The notes under the pieces: model-generated
Seen by the model: the letters and a program-made list of their open reading frames with translations, nothing else
Told to the model about the DNA's origin: nothing
The model's database searches: none
Part shown: positions 45,117 through 54,941 of the stretch, piece by piece
How the letters are laid out: each line of letters opens with the position of its first letter
Numbering within the stretch: the first letter of the stretch is position 1
Translations under genes and position numbers: made by a program
NCBI RefSeq assembly: GCF_014636315.1
Contig: NZ_BMED01000001.1
Location: forward strand, 620,316 to 684,315
Reading direction: 5' to 3'
DNA from: Parundibacterium terreum
GTDB taxonomy: Bacteria > Pseudomonadota > Gammaproteobacteria > Burkholderiales > Burkholderiaceae_D
Length of the DNA: 64,000 nt

Positions 45117-45725
45117 CTACCGGCAGGCAATTAAGCCGGCAGCCCCCATCATGATGACAGCCGCCGCCCGGTCTATCGCCACTTTCGAGCCTGGGGAGGA
45201 AAACAATCTCCTCGCGGCCTCTGCCAGGCTGCCATAGGCAAGCACGATCACTGTCATCGTGAGCGTGATTATGCCGCACAACAGGCCGAACACGCGTAGA
45301 TCCGCCTTTTGCACATCGATCATTCCCGGCAGTAGCGCCAGATAGAACATGATGGCGAGTGGATTGGACAGCGTCATCGCCAGCCCCAAAAACAGCTCTG
45401 CAGCACGCCCAGGCAATCCCGCCTCTCTTGAAGCCTCCAGGATACGTCCTGCGTCTCTCCATTTTTTCAAGCCAAGATAAAGCAGATAGGCTGCACCAAG
45501 AAATTTCAATACGCCAAACCAGGGTCCGAGCATGGCAAACAAGCCGGCTAGCCCCAGTAAAGCGGCGCTCAGCATCAGCAGCTTTCCGGCAATAATGCCA
45601 GCGGCCAGCGCAATGGCCGCCCGCATGCCGCCGGCAAGGACGCGGCCGACAATAGCGGCTATCTCAGGGCCGGGAGCAGCAGCCGATGCGGCAAAAGCAA
45701 GTAGGAAGAGGAAGTAGTCGATCAT
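45117..45725 (-). CDS. LysE/RhtB-family amino-acid exporter
   Basis: A 202-residue membrane protein with five to six hydrophobic helices. The LysE signature APGPEIAAIVGRVLAGGMRAA and the central GLAMTLSNPLAIMFYLALLPG segment are typical of the RhtB/LeuE branch, which exports amino acids and derivatives. It probably shares a transcript with the GNAT gene downstream, perhaps acetylating and exporting related compounds (inference). Confidence 0.88.
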   Translation of the reverse strand: MIDYFLFLLAFAASAAAPGPEIAAIVGRVLAGGMRAAIALAAGIIAGKLLMLSAALLGLAGLFAMLGPWFGVLKFLGAAYLLYLGLKKWRDAGRILEASREAGLPGRAAELFLGLAMTLSNPLAIMFYLALLPGMIDVQKADLRVFGLLCGIITLTMTVIVLAYGSLAEAARRLFSSPGSKVAIDRAAAVIMMGAAGLIACR

Positions 45726-45806
45726 CGCACATGATTGGTTATGTGCAATAGCATAAGACGGCTTTTATGCCAGTGACGGATACAGAAGATCAGTATCGGC
45801 AAGGTA

Positions 45807-47705
45807 TCAGGACGATGTCTCGGTATAGAACCTGAACTGCCCCTTGCCGCCGGTCTTGGCCGCATACATGGCCTCATCCGCGGTTCTCAGCAGGGTGCCG
45901 GTGTCGCGGCCATTCCTGGGGAAGACGCTAATGCCGACAGACACGCTGATAGCGTGTTTTACACCCTCAGCAAATGAAAAAGGCTCGCTCAGTGCATGAA
46001 TGACACGTTCGGCGACATGCACGATGTCGGCATCGCTTTCGGATTTTTCCAGGATGATAGTAAATTCGTCGCCGCCGAGGCGCACGGCATGGTCGTGCAA
46101 GCGCAGCACCGCTTTCAGCCGCGAGGCAGCCGCTTTCAACAGATCATCGCCGGCCTGGTGCCCCAGGCTGTCATTGATGGTCTTGAAGTCATCCAGGTCC
46201 AGGAACAGGATCGCCAAAGTTACTTTTTCCTTATCGGCGCGTTCCAGCGCAGCAGGCAAATAGCTCATCATCCAATGGCGGTTGGGCAGACTCGTCAAGG
46301 CATCGGCATTGGCCATTTTCCATAGCTGCTCTTCATGCCGCTTGGCGTCGGAAACATCGCGCAAGGTCATCGCCAGGCCAGGGCCGGAGCGCACCAGCCG
46401 CCTGTGCATCCAGTCGCCCTGCACCGGGCTCAGTGAAGATACCTTGAACTCATCTTCATAAAAACCTGTTTCCATCGCACTGCGAAAAATGTTCAGCACG
46501 TACTCTGCATGCTCGCCTTTATACAAGTCGCTGAATTTGGCGCCTATCAATTGTTCCTTGCTGGTGCTGACCAGCCTGGCACCACGCTCATTGCAATCCT
46601 CGACCAGGAAATCAGCCACCTGGTCATTTTCATCATATAAAGCCCTGACCATGTAAAAACCTTCGCGCGCGCCGTCCACGGCCAGCCGGTAAGTGTCTTT
46701 TACTTCCTCGGCCTGCTGCTTGCGCCATGCAAGCCGGTAGGAAAATGCGGTGGCAGCAATGGCAGATATCAATAACAGCAAACTGCTGGCAATGGCAAAA
46801 CGCAGATAGTTGGACGACGTTTTTTCATAGCGGGAAAAGATCGCCGATTCAGACAAGGCGACCGTGGCGACCAAAGGATAGTTGCCGAGGCGGCTCCAGG
46901 CAACAATTCTCGGCTCCTGGTCTATGAATATCTCTCCCGGCATCGCCTGCAGGCCCTGATGTGTCTCAAAAGCAGGAGGCTTGACGAAAACTGAGATTTG
47001 CCCACCCAGGCCTGTGCCGACCTTGGCTGCCAATAAAGTCCCCTTCAGCGTCCGCACCGAAAGGAAGTCGCGCTTGCCCAGGCTGGACTTGTCGTTGAAA
47101 GAGGCCAGGTACTGGCTATCCACCCCTATCAATACCAGCCCATCGAAAGAACCGTCTGCAGCTTCCAGCGTGCGGGTGAACGGGACGATAATCTTGCCGG
47201 AGCGCCTGCCCAGCAATGGCTCCCCAATCAGCATCTGGCCTGACAACTCCTGGCTGCTAGCCTTGAAATACTCCCTGTCTGCTACGCTTTGCGGCAGCAT
47301 CGCGGGAACGGAACTGGTCACAACCGAGCCATTGCGATCCACGATACTGACGTTCATTTGTGAGGACTGCGGAAACAATCCCTCCTTTGCCTGTTCTTCC
47401 AGGCTTAGCCTGCCACCGCTTTTTTTCCAGTAAAACTTCAGGCTGAGCGTGATTTGCTCGATTTGCTCGAGCGACCGGTTCAACTGCTCAGTGTAGGATT
47501 TTGACAAGGCCTGCGCATCATGGAAAGCAGTGCGGGTGAGCTCTGCCTTATCCCTGTCTATTTTGGCAAGCACCAGGCCCCACAGCAAGGCAATGGCCAG
47601 CACGCATAGTACCGGCCACAACAAAAGGGCGAACAGATTGGCGCGCAACAACGCAAGCCGGTTGTAGCGGGCGGTAGTACGCTTGGGGAGATTCTTGTCA
47701 GCCAT
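45807..47705 (-). CDS. Membrane diguanylate cyclase (Cache-PAS-GGDEF)
   Basis: A 632-residue c-di-GMP synthase. TM1 at about 20-40, a periplasmic double-Cache sensor (about 45-300), TM2 at about 307-327, a PAS-like domain (about 340-455), and GGDEF (motif 544-548, VRLGGDEF). An inhibitory RxxD site is present (RLHD, 535-538). No EAL domain. The periplasmic Cache domain suggests control by an extracellular small molecule. It stands alone. Confidence 0.91.
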   Translation of the reverse strand: MADKNLPKRTTARYNRLALLRANLFALLLWPVLCVLAIALLWGLVLAKIDRDKAELTRTAFHDAQALSKSYTEQLNRSLEQIEQITLSLKFYWKKSGGRLSLEEQAKEGLFPQSSQMNVSIVDRNGSVVTSSVPAMLPQSVADREYFKASSQELSGQMLIGEPLLGRRSGKIIVPFTRTLEAADGSFDGLVLIGVDSQYLASFNDKSSLGKRDFLSVRTLKGTLLAAKVGTGLGGQISVFVKPPAFETHQGLQAMPGEIFIDQEPRIVAWSRLGNYPLVATVALSESAIFSRYEKTSSNYLRFAIASSLLLLISAIAATAFSYRLAWRKQQAEEVKDTYRLAVDGAREGFYMVRALYDENDQVADFLVEDCNERGARLVSTSKEQLIGAKFSDLYKGEHAEYVLNIFRSAMETGFYEDEFKVSSLSPVQGDWMHRRLVRSGPGLAMTLRDVSDAKRHEEQLWKMANADALTSLPNRHWMMSYLPAALERADKEKVTLAILFLDLDDFKTINDSLGHQAGDDLLKAAASRLKAVLRLHDHAVRLGGDEFTIILEKSESDADIVHVAERVIHALSEPFSFAEGVKHAISVSVGISVFPRNGRDTGTLLRTADEAMYAAKTGGKGQFRFYTETSS

Positions 47706-48006
47706 GTATCAGTACGATGATCATTTCATAATACAGATCCCTCACGGGCAGCATGCCGGATTCATCAGCAATGATAGCAGTGCCCGCCATGCCATGGCGA
47801 TGAATGCGCGCTTATTCCCGAACCTTGCGCACGATTGGGACAAACTGTGCACAGCACGCCACGCAAATATGACGGCTTGATAACTTTAAGCGATCCCGCA
47901 AAAAAAGAACCCGCCACCGGTGCTATACCGGGGGCGGGCCATCAATGAAGACTTAAGGTGAGACTCGATCCATTCGATGCCGGATCAAGCCTGGGAGCTG
48001 GGCAGA
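47706..48006. other. Intergenic region, DGC / DUF4148 gene
   Basis: 301 bp between two minus-strand genes. It contains the terminator of the DUF4148 gene (47901-47938) and must hold the promoter of the diguanylate cyclase gene. No coding frame is supported. Confidence 0.5.
47901..47938 (-). terminator. Intrinsic terminator of the first DUF4148 gene
   Basis: CCCGCC-A-CCGG (47910-47920) pairs with CCGG-G-GGCGGG (47928-47938), a long stem with one mismatch, followed on the minus strand by TTC and a run of seven T. It lies about 70 bp past the stop. Confidence 0.85.
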
Positions 48007-48339
48007 TTAGCCGCCGAAGCTGTATTCAGTATTGTGGCTGCCGTTTTTGGCTGCCTTGATTGCTTCAGCCTTGACATCGGCGCGGCTTACAGTGCTGTTA
48101 GTATTTTTACCAACGATGGAAACATATTCTTCACCGCCGACTACATGGCCTTCTGCGCGTGCTTGTACCAGTTCTGCCTTGACTTCAGCCTTGGTTTTTT
48201 CGCTAGTAGCGGTATGGCTGAAAGTGTTTGGAATCGGGAAGCTGACATAAGCTTCGCCACCTACCTGGTTGCCTGCTGCGAATGCTGCTGCACCTGTCAG
48301 GGCCAATACTGTTGCTGCAATAATTTGTTTCGCTTTCAT
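48007..48339 (-). CDS. DUF4148 secreted protein (paralogue 1)
   Basis: A 110-residue exported protein. Signal peptide 1-21 (AFA). The mature part contains an internal duplication: two units of about 38 residues, each GGE-x-YVS followed by a basic helix with KAE (TKAEVKAELVQARAEG and SRADVKAEAIKAAKNG). DUF4148 proteins are common in Burkholderiales and unexplained. It is a clear paralogue of the gene at 52169. The start (48339) is set by GGAG 7 nt upstream. Confidence 0.87.
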   Translation of the reverse strand: MKAKQIIAATVLALTGAAAFAAGNQVGGEAYVSFPIPNTFSHTATSEKTKAEVKAELVQARAEGHVVGGEEYVSIVGKNTNSTVSRADVKAEAIKAAKNGSHNTEYSFGG

Positions 48340-48876
48340 GATCATTCTCCAAAATAGGTAAGTAAGTAAAAACAAGTATTTCATTCATTCCCACAGGCTG
48401 GCTGACAAAGGTCACTATTTCCAGCCTCGGTGAGTCGTGCACTTATCCGCTTTACTCTGCTGCTTTGGTGTCGTGCTCATCGATGACTGCAGTGTAGCCA
48501 CGCAGCACATTGCGATAAAGGTGGCAAATGGAAATAGATTGTTCCCATCTCCGCAACAATGAACAAATGAGAGCCGGCAGCAAGTCAGAGAAGGCCGCAC
48601 CCACAGTGGCATGCAGGGGCGTAGAGGCGCGATAAGGCATTTCACCAGGCTATATGCCAGTGAAACACCTCAATGAAAGATGGTAGTTTTACGGTAGCCG
48701 CAGCTTGCCTACGGTATTTTTACTATATGCAGGTAGCAAGGTGGTTATGCAGCGGACTGCAAAGCCGCTTAGGGCAGCCCCACAAATCCGCGCGCGTTCA
48801 CACGGATATCTCGGGTATCACGGATATATACAGGCGCTGGGCTCGCGGGGTCTCAGGTTTTTTGAGGCCTCCAAGT
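48340..48876. other. Non-coding region, DUF4148 / MCP
   Basis: 537 bp with the DUF4148 promoter on the minus strand and the 3' side of the MCP gene. Frames in the region overlap each other, lack ribosome sites and look like noise. I see no strong hairpin or repeat. Confidence 0.4.
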
Positions 48877-50502
48877 CTAATTCAGCATTGCGACTTCGCG
48901 CGCGGATACAAGCTGCCGCTTTGGCGCGGGCTGGGCGGCGACAGTTGCCTCGTCCAGCTTGAAGATGCTGATCACCTTCGTCAGTTGCCGTGCCTGCTCC
49001 TGCAAGGAATGCGCTGCGGCAGCAGCCTCTTCTACCAGCGCTGCATTTTGCTGAGTGACCCCGTCCATCTGGCTGATGGCCTGATTGGCCTGGCCTATGC
49101 CGCGGCTTTGTTCATTGCTGGCGACTGAAATTTCACTCATGATATCCGACACGCTTTGCACGCTGTTGACGATCTCCGCCATGGTCTGCCCTGCTGCATC
49201 AACCAGCCTGGTACCCGCATCGACCTGGTCGACCGACTCGGTGATCAGCACCTTGATTTCCTTCGCAGCCGCGGCAGAACGTTGTGCAAGATTTCGCACT
49301 TCGGATGCAACAACGGCAAAGCCCCTGCCCTGTTCGCCCGCGCGCGCCGCCTCCACTGCTGCATTCAGCGCCAGGATATTGGTCTGGAAGGCAATACCGT
49401 CTATCACGCTAATGATGTCTACGATCTTCCTGGATGATTCATTAATGGCGCGCATGGTATTGACAACATTGGAGACGACCTCGCCGCCTTTCACAGCGAC
49501 TCCGGAGGCATTGATCACCAGTTTGTTGGCCTGGTCCGCATTCTGGGCGTTGTGCTTGACTGTTCCATTCAATTCCTCCATCGCAGAAGCGGTTTCCTCC
49601 AGCGAGCTGGCTTGCTCCTCGGTGCGGGAAGACAGGTCCTGATTGCCGACCGCAATCTGGCTGGAGGCCGTCGCAATCAGCGAAGCGCCGTTACGCACGT
49701 CGGCGACAATCGTGCGCAAGCTGTTACGCATCATGCGGATCGCATACAGGATGCTGGCCTGGTTTTTTTCATCAATATCTATCCTGGCATCCAGGTCGCC
49801 TGCAGCGATCCTGTCTGCAACCTGTATCACATAGTCCGGCTCGCCGCCCAGTTGGCGCGTCAGTTTGCGGCGTATCAGCGTAGCGACTATCACACCGATC
49901 ACCAGCGACAAGGATCCCAGTGTCAGTAGCCAAAAACGGCTGGTGCCAACGCTGGCGCTCATTTCCGCATTACCCTTTTCTACCAGCTTATCCTGCTGTA
50001 CCGACAGCGTTTCTATCTTGTCGATCAGGTTTTCCATCCTTGCCAGGGTTTCGCCTTTCATCAATGCCGCAGCTTCGTCGTGCATATTCTGCTCCAGCAG
50101 CGCGGCAACCTTGCCGTAAGAATCCAGGTAGAGCGCGCGCGATTCCTTGATGGCCGTCAGCAGGTTTTTGCCTTCCGTCGTGTAGATCAGCTTTTCCAGG
50201 ATCAGCAAGCTGTCTGCGATGATCTTTTTGTTGGCACTGATACTTTCCTGGATCTTCGCTGCATGTCCCTTGTCGGTAGCAATAAACAGTTCCAGGGTTT
50301 TGGCGGCATTGGCGCGCGTGGTTTCTTTCATCTGGTTCAGCGTATCTGCCTTGACCCAGTCTTTTTCTATGATGCGGGTGTTGATAGTGGCAATGCTGGA
50401 GAGTTGTATCACGGTGATGCTCACCATGATCAGCATACAGGCCAGGATAAGTCCGAAACCTAGCGTCAGGCGCTGTCCAACAGTCATATGTCGCAAATCC
50501 AT
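48877..50502 (-). CDS. Methyl-accepting chemotaxis protein
   Basis: A 541-residue chemoreceptor with TM1 (about 12-32), a 4HB_MCP ligand domain (about 35-185), TM2 (about 190-210), HAMP (about 211-265) and the signalling domain (tip [18 protein letters not shown]). It is similar to the MCP at 13881-15533 in architecture. It lacks a CheR-tethering pentapeptide. The start at 50502 is chosen for GGAAG 4-5 nt upstream; the 9-residue extension is not used. It is divergent from cheZ. Confidence 0.92.
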   Translation of the reverse strand: MDLRHMTVGQRLTLGFGLILACMLIMVSITVIQLSSIATINTRIIEKDWVKADTLNQMKETTRANAAKTLELFIATDKGHAAKIQESISANKKIIADSLLILEKLIYTTEGKNLLTAIKESRALYLDSYGKVAALLEQNMHDEAAALMKGETLARMENLIDKIETLSVQQDKLVEKGNAEMSASVGTSRFWLLTLGSLSLVIGVIVATLIRRKLTRQLGGEPDYVIQVADRIAAGDLDARIDIDEKNQASILYAIRMMRNSLRTIVADVRNGASLIATASSQIAVGNQDLSSRTEEQASSLEETASAMEELNGTVKHNAQNADQANKLVINASGVAVKGGEVVSNVVNTMRAINESSRKIVDIISVIDGIAFQTNILALNAAVEAARAGEQGRGFAVVASEVRNLAQRSAAAAKEIKVLITESVDQVDAGTRLVDAAGQTMAEIVNSVQSVSDIMSEISVASNEQSRGIGQANQAISQMDGVTQQNAALVEEAAAAAHSLQEQARQLTKVISIFKLDEATVAAQPAPKRQLVSAREVAMLN

Positions 50503-50938
50503 AAAACTTCCTTTCAGGCTAACAATCATAGAAACCCGGCTTCCAGATCTTGTTACAAGAAGTTACATGAAAGAGTACCCTGTTTGACAAGGAAAGAAAA
50601 CTATCTGTCACTATCGTGGCAAGAAAGCCAACTTGCTTGCACAGATTTGACATTCTTTTTCAAATCCATTTCGCATACGGCCCGGAAATTCAGGCGAACC
50701 GGATTTGGCCCGGAGTTTTTTATGATAAACTTGCCGTACGTCAACTTATATTGGCAATGTCCCCTCTCCTCCCTGGTCGCCGCCTGTTTTTCACATGGCC
50801 AGGTACGCCCATGACGAGGTTATCCAGAGCACTGCACTCGCCGGTCACATTGCCTTTATCAGTGGATTTATCGCTACCGTGTCATCGCGCAGCAATAAAC
50901 GTCAATTAACATAGCTAAAAAACAAGAGGACTGTCAGC
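50503..50938. other. Divergent intergenic region, MCP / cheZ
   Basis: 436 bp. Must contain the promoters of both motility genes. I looked for a sigma-28-type site on each strand and found no convincing one. No supported coding frame. Confidence 0.45.
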
Positions 50939-51571
50939 ATGAACACTATCGCCCATCCAGCAATCGAGAACGGCACCGGCAGATCCGCGCAATTTTCCGC
51001 TGATGTTCCAGTCTATGAGCGCCTGGGCGATATCATTCGCGCACTGCACGATACGCTGACCGAGATCGGCGCCGACAATGTGCTGTCCGAAGCTGCCAGC
51101 GAATTTCCTTCCGCGCGCGAACGGCTGCAGCACATTGGCAACCTGACAGAAAAAGCGGCGAATACGGTCTTGAACAAAGTGGAACTGACCATGCCCTTGC
51201 AGGAAAGCTTGGGCGACACTGCGGAGAAGCTGAAAGCCGAGTGGGACAAGAGCGCCGACCACCCATTGGCCGAACGCACCAAGGCCTATCTGGTTGAAGC
51301 GCAAGAAGCGACATCTACGACTTATCAGGCGCTCTCCGAAATCATGATGGCGCAGGATTTCCAGGATCTGACAGGCCAGTTAATCAAGAAAGTAGTATCG
51401 CTGATAGAGCGCACAGAAAACGATCTGCTGAAGTTGCTGATTGACGCCGCCCCGCCAGGCACCATCTCCATCACGAAGAAAGACGAACTGATGGCCGGCC
51501 CCGGCGCTGCAGGAGGCATCGCACTGGAGCAATCCAGCGTTGACGATCTGCTGGCCGACCTCGGATTTTAA
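50939..51571 (+). CDS. cheZ: CheZ, CheY-P phosphatase
   Basis: A 210-residue protein that dephosphorylates CheY-P. The active-site segment is MMAQDFQDLTGQLIKK, with D143 and Q147 at the same numbers as in E. coli CheZ, and the C-terminal CheY-binding peptide is present (VDDLLADLGF). The middle is a long helical hairpin. No cheA, cheW or cheY is in the window. It is divergent from the MCP gene. Confidence 0.93.
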   Translation: MNTIAHPAIENGTGRSAQFSADVPVYERLGDIIRALHDTLTEIGADNVLSEAASEFPSARERLQHIGNLTEKAANTVLNKVELTMPLQESLGDTAEKLKAEWDKSADHPLAERTKAYLVEAQEATSTTYQALSEIMMAQDFQDLTGQLIKKVVSLIERTENDLLKLLIDAAPPGTISITKKDELMAGPGAAGGIALEQSSVDDLLADLGF

Positions 51572-52168
51572 AATTCATCGAATTAACTATCGGCCCGATA
51601 GCTCCAGGCAATCGGTGCTATGGAAAATCAAGCAAATCAATTTTGAGCTTACGGCAACCGGCACCACTATTTAAAGATATCAAGCAGCGCTTTCAGTTCT
51701 ACATAAGCTGCTTGAACCTCCACACACTCAGCTAGAGCGCCCTGCGCCCCACGGCAAGCCCGATTTTCTCCCGCAATGACGCTGCTCGGCACTTCACGTC
51801 AAGCTTTAGCTATACGGTAAAAATACTAGTTCGGGGTTTCAGCATTGCGTGCAGAAGCTCCGTTTCAATCAACACCGCTCCTCCAAACAATGCGCGCTCT
51901 CCTATGAAGCCGCGTAATCCTCTGCATATCTGCATCGATTATTTCATCTACGCGAACAGTGAATTTCTTTCCGCTATCTTTATCGTTGGGAAGGCGGTGG
52001 CTACACTTGCTTCAACGTTGAGCAAGGTACAGCAAAGAAGCAGCAAGCAAGTACAAGGCTCAAAGCAGCCAGGCAGCATATAAACAAATCCCCTGGCAGG
52101 CGGAATGAAGAGACTTGAATCTTACTGAACTTTATTGAATCTTACTTATCTGAACCAGGAGAACGATG
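51572..52168. other. Non-coding region, cheZ / second DUF4148 gene
   Basis: 597 bp. Contains a short dyad CTATCGG/CCGATAG at 51587-51601, 16 bp after the cheZ stop (possible weak terminator), and the promoter of the DUF4148 gene near its 3' end. Nothing else is recognisable. Confidence 0.4.
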
Positions 52169-52498
52169 ATGAAAACGAAACAAATGATCGCGGCAGCAAT
52201 ATTGACCTTCAGCGGCGCAGCAGTTTTTGCCGGCGACTTTGGCGGTGAACCTTATGTCAATTTCCCTGTTCCAAACAGCTTTAGCAACGCAGCTACCGGC
52301 AGCAAAACCAAGGCAGAAGTACAAGCGGAACTCGTGCAAGCTCGCGCACAAGGCCAATATACCGGCGGTGAAGCTTATGTGTCGATGGTCGGCAAAAATA
52401 CCGGCAGCACAGTCAGCCGTGCAGAAGTAAAGGCAGATGCGATCAAGGCAGCAGCAAATGATAGCCGCCGCAACGCCAAATACAATGCAGGCGGCTGA
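52169..52498 (+). CDS. DUF4148 secreted protein (paralogue 2)
   Basis: A 109-residue exported protein, clearly paralogous to the minus-strand gene at 48007-48339: same signal peptide layout, the same two internal GGE-x-YV units and near-identical KTKAEV-x-AELVQARA and GKNT-x-STVSRA segments. The ribosome site spacing matches its paralogue (GGAG, 7 nt) when the second ATG at 52169 is used; the ATG at 52166 is the alternative. A strong terminator follows. Confidence 0.87.
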   Translation: MKTKQMIAAAILTFSGAAVFAGDFGGEPYVNFPVPNSFSNAATGSKTKAEVQAELVQARAQGQYTGGEAYVSMVGKNTGSTVSRAEVKADAIKAAANDSRRNAKYNAGG

Positions 52499-52518
52499 TA
52501 GTAAAGATTACTCCTCAA

Positions 52519-52565
52519 CCTGTTACCGTCCCCTACCTCCCTATTTTAGGTAACAGGCTTTTTTA
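52519..52565 (+). terminator. Intrinsic terminator of the second DUF4148 gene
   Basis: CCTGTTACC (52519-52527) and GGTAACAGG (52549-52557) form a perfect 9-bp stem followed by CTTTTTTA. Confidence 0.9.
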
Positions 52566-52664
52566 TTCGAAGTACTGGGCAGTCCGACAGAACTTCACAA
52601 GTAACAGCAGTCTAAGCAACAAGCAGCGCAGGTGGAATTTTAAAATTTTTTAATGGAGATCATC

Positions 52665-52871
52665 ATGCAAAACGCAACTAGCCTCTGGCCTGACAAAAGC
52701 AATTTCGGTAATGTATTCGCATCCACAGCCGGCAACGGAAGATTGAAACAGGTACGTGAAATAAAAACCAGCAAGCCCGGCATTTCTGCCCGTGTGGTTG
52801 AATTTCATCACAAATACCTGGATGTGCCTTATGTCGAACACCGCAAACCTGCAGCGGTAGCAGCGGAATGA
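52665..52871 (+). CDS. Small protein of unrecognised family, copy 1
   Basis: A 68-residue soluble protein starting at 52665 (GGAG 6 nt upstream). It shares with the gene at 53231 the core WPDK, F-x-N, NGRLKQVREI, ARVVEFHHKYLD and PY, while the tails differ. The two genes have the same type of ribosome site (GGAGANCATCATG). I do not know the family. The basic-aromatic EFHHKYL segment and conserved length argue for a real protein. Confidence 0.7.
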   Translation: MQNATSLWPDKSNFGNVFASTAGNGRLKQVREIKTSKPGISARVVEFHHKYLDVPYVEHRKPAAVAAE

Positions 52872-53230
52872 GCTGTACCGGCATCAATAGCAGCAACACC
52901 AGCACAACAAGTATCTCCGCAACACCGGACGCAGCCCGGGATCGCAGCAGGCCTCTAGCCTGATGCTATCCTGAGCGGCGTAGCAGTACCGCTCTCGCCT
53001 CACTCCCCTTTTTATGGCTAGCCGTCCTGGCTGGACCTGTCTCCCCTTACAAGCATCCCACTGTTGTCAGATTCATCTGACATGCGCTATGGATAGTGTC
53101 CTGTTGGATATTTTTCGCACAGAAAATATGATGAAGCTAATGGAATCAGCAATTCATTTCATGCGTAGCCAAGAAGTTCCACGAAATGCCTTTCGATAAT
53201 GATCAGAGAATTTCACCCAAGGAGACCATC
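52872..53230. other. Gap between the two small paralogous genes
   Basis: 359 bp with the promoter side of copy 2. A 61-residue frame at 53014-53199 has no ribosome site and resembles nothing; it is not called. I see no repeat or terminator. Confidence 0.4.
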
Positions 53231-53461
53231 ATGCCAAATACCAGCTTCTGGCCAGACAAGCGTGCATTCGCCAATGCGATCATTGCCTCACCGAGCAATG
53301 GCAGATTGAAACAAGTGCGGGAAGTAGAAACTGATTGCCCCGGCGTGGTCGCCAGAGTGGTTGAATTCCATCACAAATACCTGGACAGGCCTTATCGCGA
53401 ACCGCGCAATGACGACAGCAAGCTCGACAAGGAAAAAGTCGACAGCGTCACAACTGAATAA
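53231..53461 (+). CDS. Small protein of unrecognised family, copy 2
   Basis: A 76-residue protein beginning at 53231 (GGAG 6 nt upstream). It shares the WPDK / NGRLKQVREV / ARVVEFHHKYLD / PY-x-E core with the gene at 52665, with an acidic-basic C-terminal tail of about 20 residues. The start is fixed by similarity to copy 1 and the ribosome site; the frame runs 15 codons further upstream without support. Confidence 0.7.
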   Translation: MPNTSFWPDKRAFANAIIASPSNGRLKQVREVETDCPGVVARVVEFHHKYLDRPYREPRNDDSKLDKEKVDSVTTE

Positions 53462-53591
53462 GCAATATCCAATAAACGGCTGAGCGGCATGTTTCATGAT
53501 CCGCTCAGCGGCAGAACTCCCTGCATCGCAAAGCCAGCTTGGCCTCGCTTTTAATATTCAGCCTTTAATCCTCAGCCTTTAAGCCTCACCT

Positions 53592-53774
53592 TCAATCCTC
53601 ATACATGCTGCGCCGGCTCAGGCCGCTATCCTGATGCGATTTGTCCTTCTTGCGGCCGGCGGCATTCTTCTTCTGGTCGGGTAAATCCGATTTACGTTCA
53701 TGATGGTGATCTGCCACTTCCAGCGCTGGCTTGATCGATTCACCCAATGCATCCTCGCTTGAAACAGTATTCAT
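53592..53774 (-). CDS. Small hydrophilic protein
   Basis: A 60-residue, highly charged protein (HHHERKSDLPDQKKNAAGRK-type composition) probably lacking a fold. It has a strong ribosome site (GGAGG, 7 nt), which is the main reason to call it. It lies in a small-gene region and may be stress-related; no family is recognised. Confidence 0.6.
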   Translation of the reverse strand: MNTVSSEDALGESIKPALEVADHHHERKSDLPDQKKNAAGRKKDKSHQDSGLSRRSMYED

Positions 53775-54066
53775 CGCGCATCCTCCATGGCAGCCGGTTT
53801 TCTAATTATCCCTCGATTTTGCAAAAATCTCCCGTTGTAATGCTAAATCTTGCCAAATCAAATCCCAAAGCCCGATTGCCTGATCAAATTTACACAATCC
53901 ATGCAATTGATACGTCAGGATACAAATTGATTGCCGCAGACAAACTTAGGTTACATGCCCGTGCTTAAATCCTTGACTACAAGAATTTGGCGTCTATCGT
54001 GCCTATATGCCCTCCACATCGCGATAAACGCTCTGCTTAAGCAACAATCACAGATAAGGGAAAACC
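53775..54066. other. Divergent gap before the formyltransferase-like gene
   Basis: 292 bp with promoters for the minus-strand small gene and the plus-strand formyltransferase-like gene. No dyad or supported frame stands out. Confidence 0.4.
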
Positions 54067-54924
54067 ATGCGCTTTGCCATCGCTGCCGCGGACCGTTATA
54101 TCAGCATATTCGAGGCTTTTGTCGATGCAGGATGGCACCCCGTCAAACTGTTCACTGTCCCGCTGGACAATGTCGTCAATCATAACCAGGCGGTGATCCA
54201 GTATGCGACGGATCTGGGCATCGACGTCCAGTTGTCCCGCATGAATACGCAGGACCTGCAGGATTTGCATGATCGCGATTGCGAAGTACTAATCATCGCC
54301 AGCTACAATTGGCGCATACCTGAGTGGCGCGCTTACCTGCAGCATGCGATTAACTTCCATCCGTCACCTCTACCGCTGGGTCGGGGGCCCTATCCCTTCC
54401 ATCAAGTCATACTGGAAGGCCATCGCAACTGGGGCATCAGTTGCCATAAACTGGAACATGAGTTCGATAGCGGCGACATCCTGGCACAAAAACACTTCGC
54501 GCTGACGCAGTCTGATTGCCACGAGTCCCTAAGCCTGCGCACACAAATGGCGGCCCGCGAACTGGCAACCCAGGTCGCGTTCAATTTCCAGGCCTTGTGG
54601 GACAGGGCTACTCCCCAGGGTGAGGATGGCAGTTACTGGAAAAAATTGGCTGACGAAGAGTGGCTGCTCAAATTCGATCAGCCGGTTGAAGCCGTATTGC
54701 GCCGCGTGCGCGCCTTCGGCCAGATGGAATGTATCGCCCATCTGAACAATACACTAATGTTTGTGCGCCGCGCCGTGGGCTGGACGGAAACCCATTTTCA
54801 TTCCTGCGGCACCATCGTCTACAGCAATCAGCGCAACATCGTAGTCGCCGTCACCGACGGCTATATAGGCATCGTGGAATGGAGCCTGGTTGCCAGGAAC
54901 CAGGTGGTGCAGTTAGGGCGCTAA
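54067..54924 (+). CDS. Formyltransferase-family protein
   Basis: A 285-residue protein with the methionyl-tRNA/phosphoribosylglycinamide formyltransferase N-terminal fold. The catalytic Asn-His-Asp arrangement is visible: N and H in INFHPSPLPLGRGP and D in FDSGDILAQ. The C-terminal part (about 200-285) resembles an OB-type tail. It is not Fmt itself; homologues modify amino sugars or other amines, as in surface-glycan formylation. The acceptor is unknown. The ribosome site AAGGG is strong. It is convergent with the hybrid kinase. Confidence 0.83.
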   Translation: MRFAIAAADRYISIFEAFVDAGWHPVKLFTVPLDNVVNHNQAVIQYATDLGIDVQLSRMNTQDLQDLHDRDCEVLIIASYNWRIPEWRAYLQHAINFHPSPLPLGRGPYPFHQVILEGHRNWGISCHKLEHEFDSGDILAQKHFALTQSDCHESLSLRTQMAARELATQVAFNFQALWDRATPQGEDGSYWKKLADEEWLLKFDQPVEAVLRRVRAFGQMECIAHLNNTLMFVRRAVGWTETHFHSCGTIVYSNQRNIVVAVTDGYIGIVEWSLVARNQVVQLGR

Positions 54925-54941
54925 GCCCGTGCTGCGGACAC

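Noticed and set aside
49643..50463. Long plus-strand frames opposite the MCP and hybrid kinase genes
   Set aside because: Antisense frames of GC-rich genes are commonly open; none has a ribosome site or a recognisable domain.
53014..53199. 61-residue open frame between the two small paralogous genes
   Set aside because: No ribosome site, no similarity to its neighbours, cysteine-rich random-looking composition.
53747..53968. 73-residue plus-strand frame
   Set aside because: It is antisense to the start and ribosome site of the small gene at 53592-53774, and has no ribosome site of its own.
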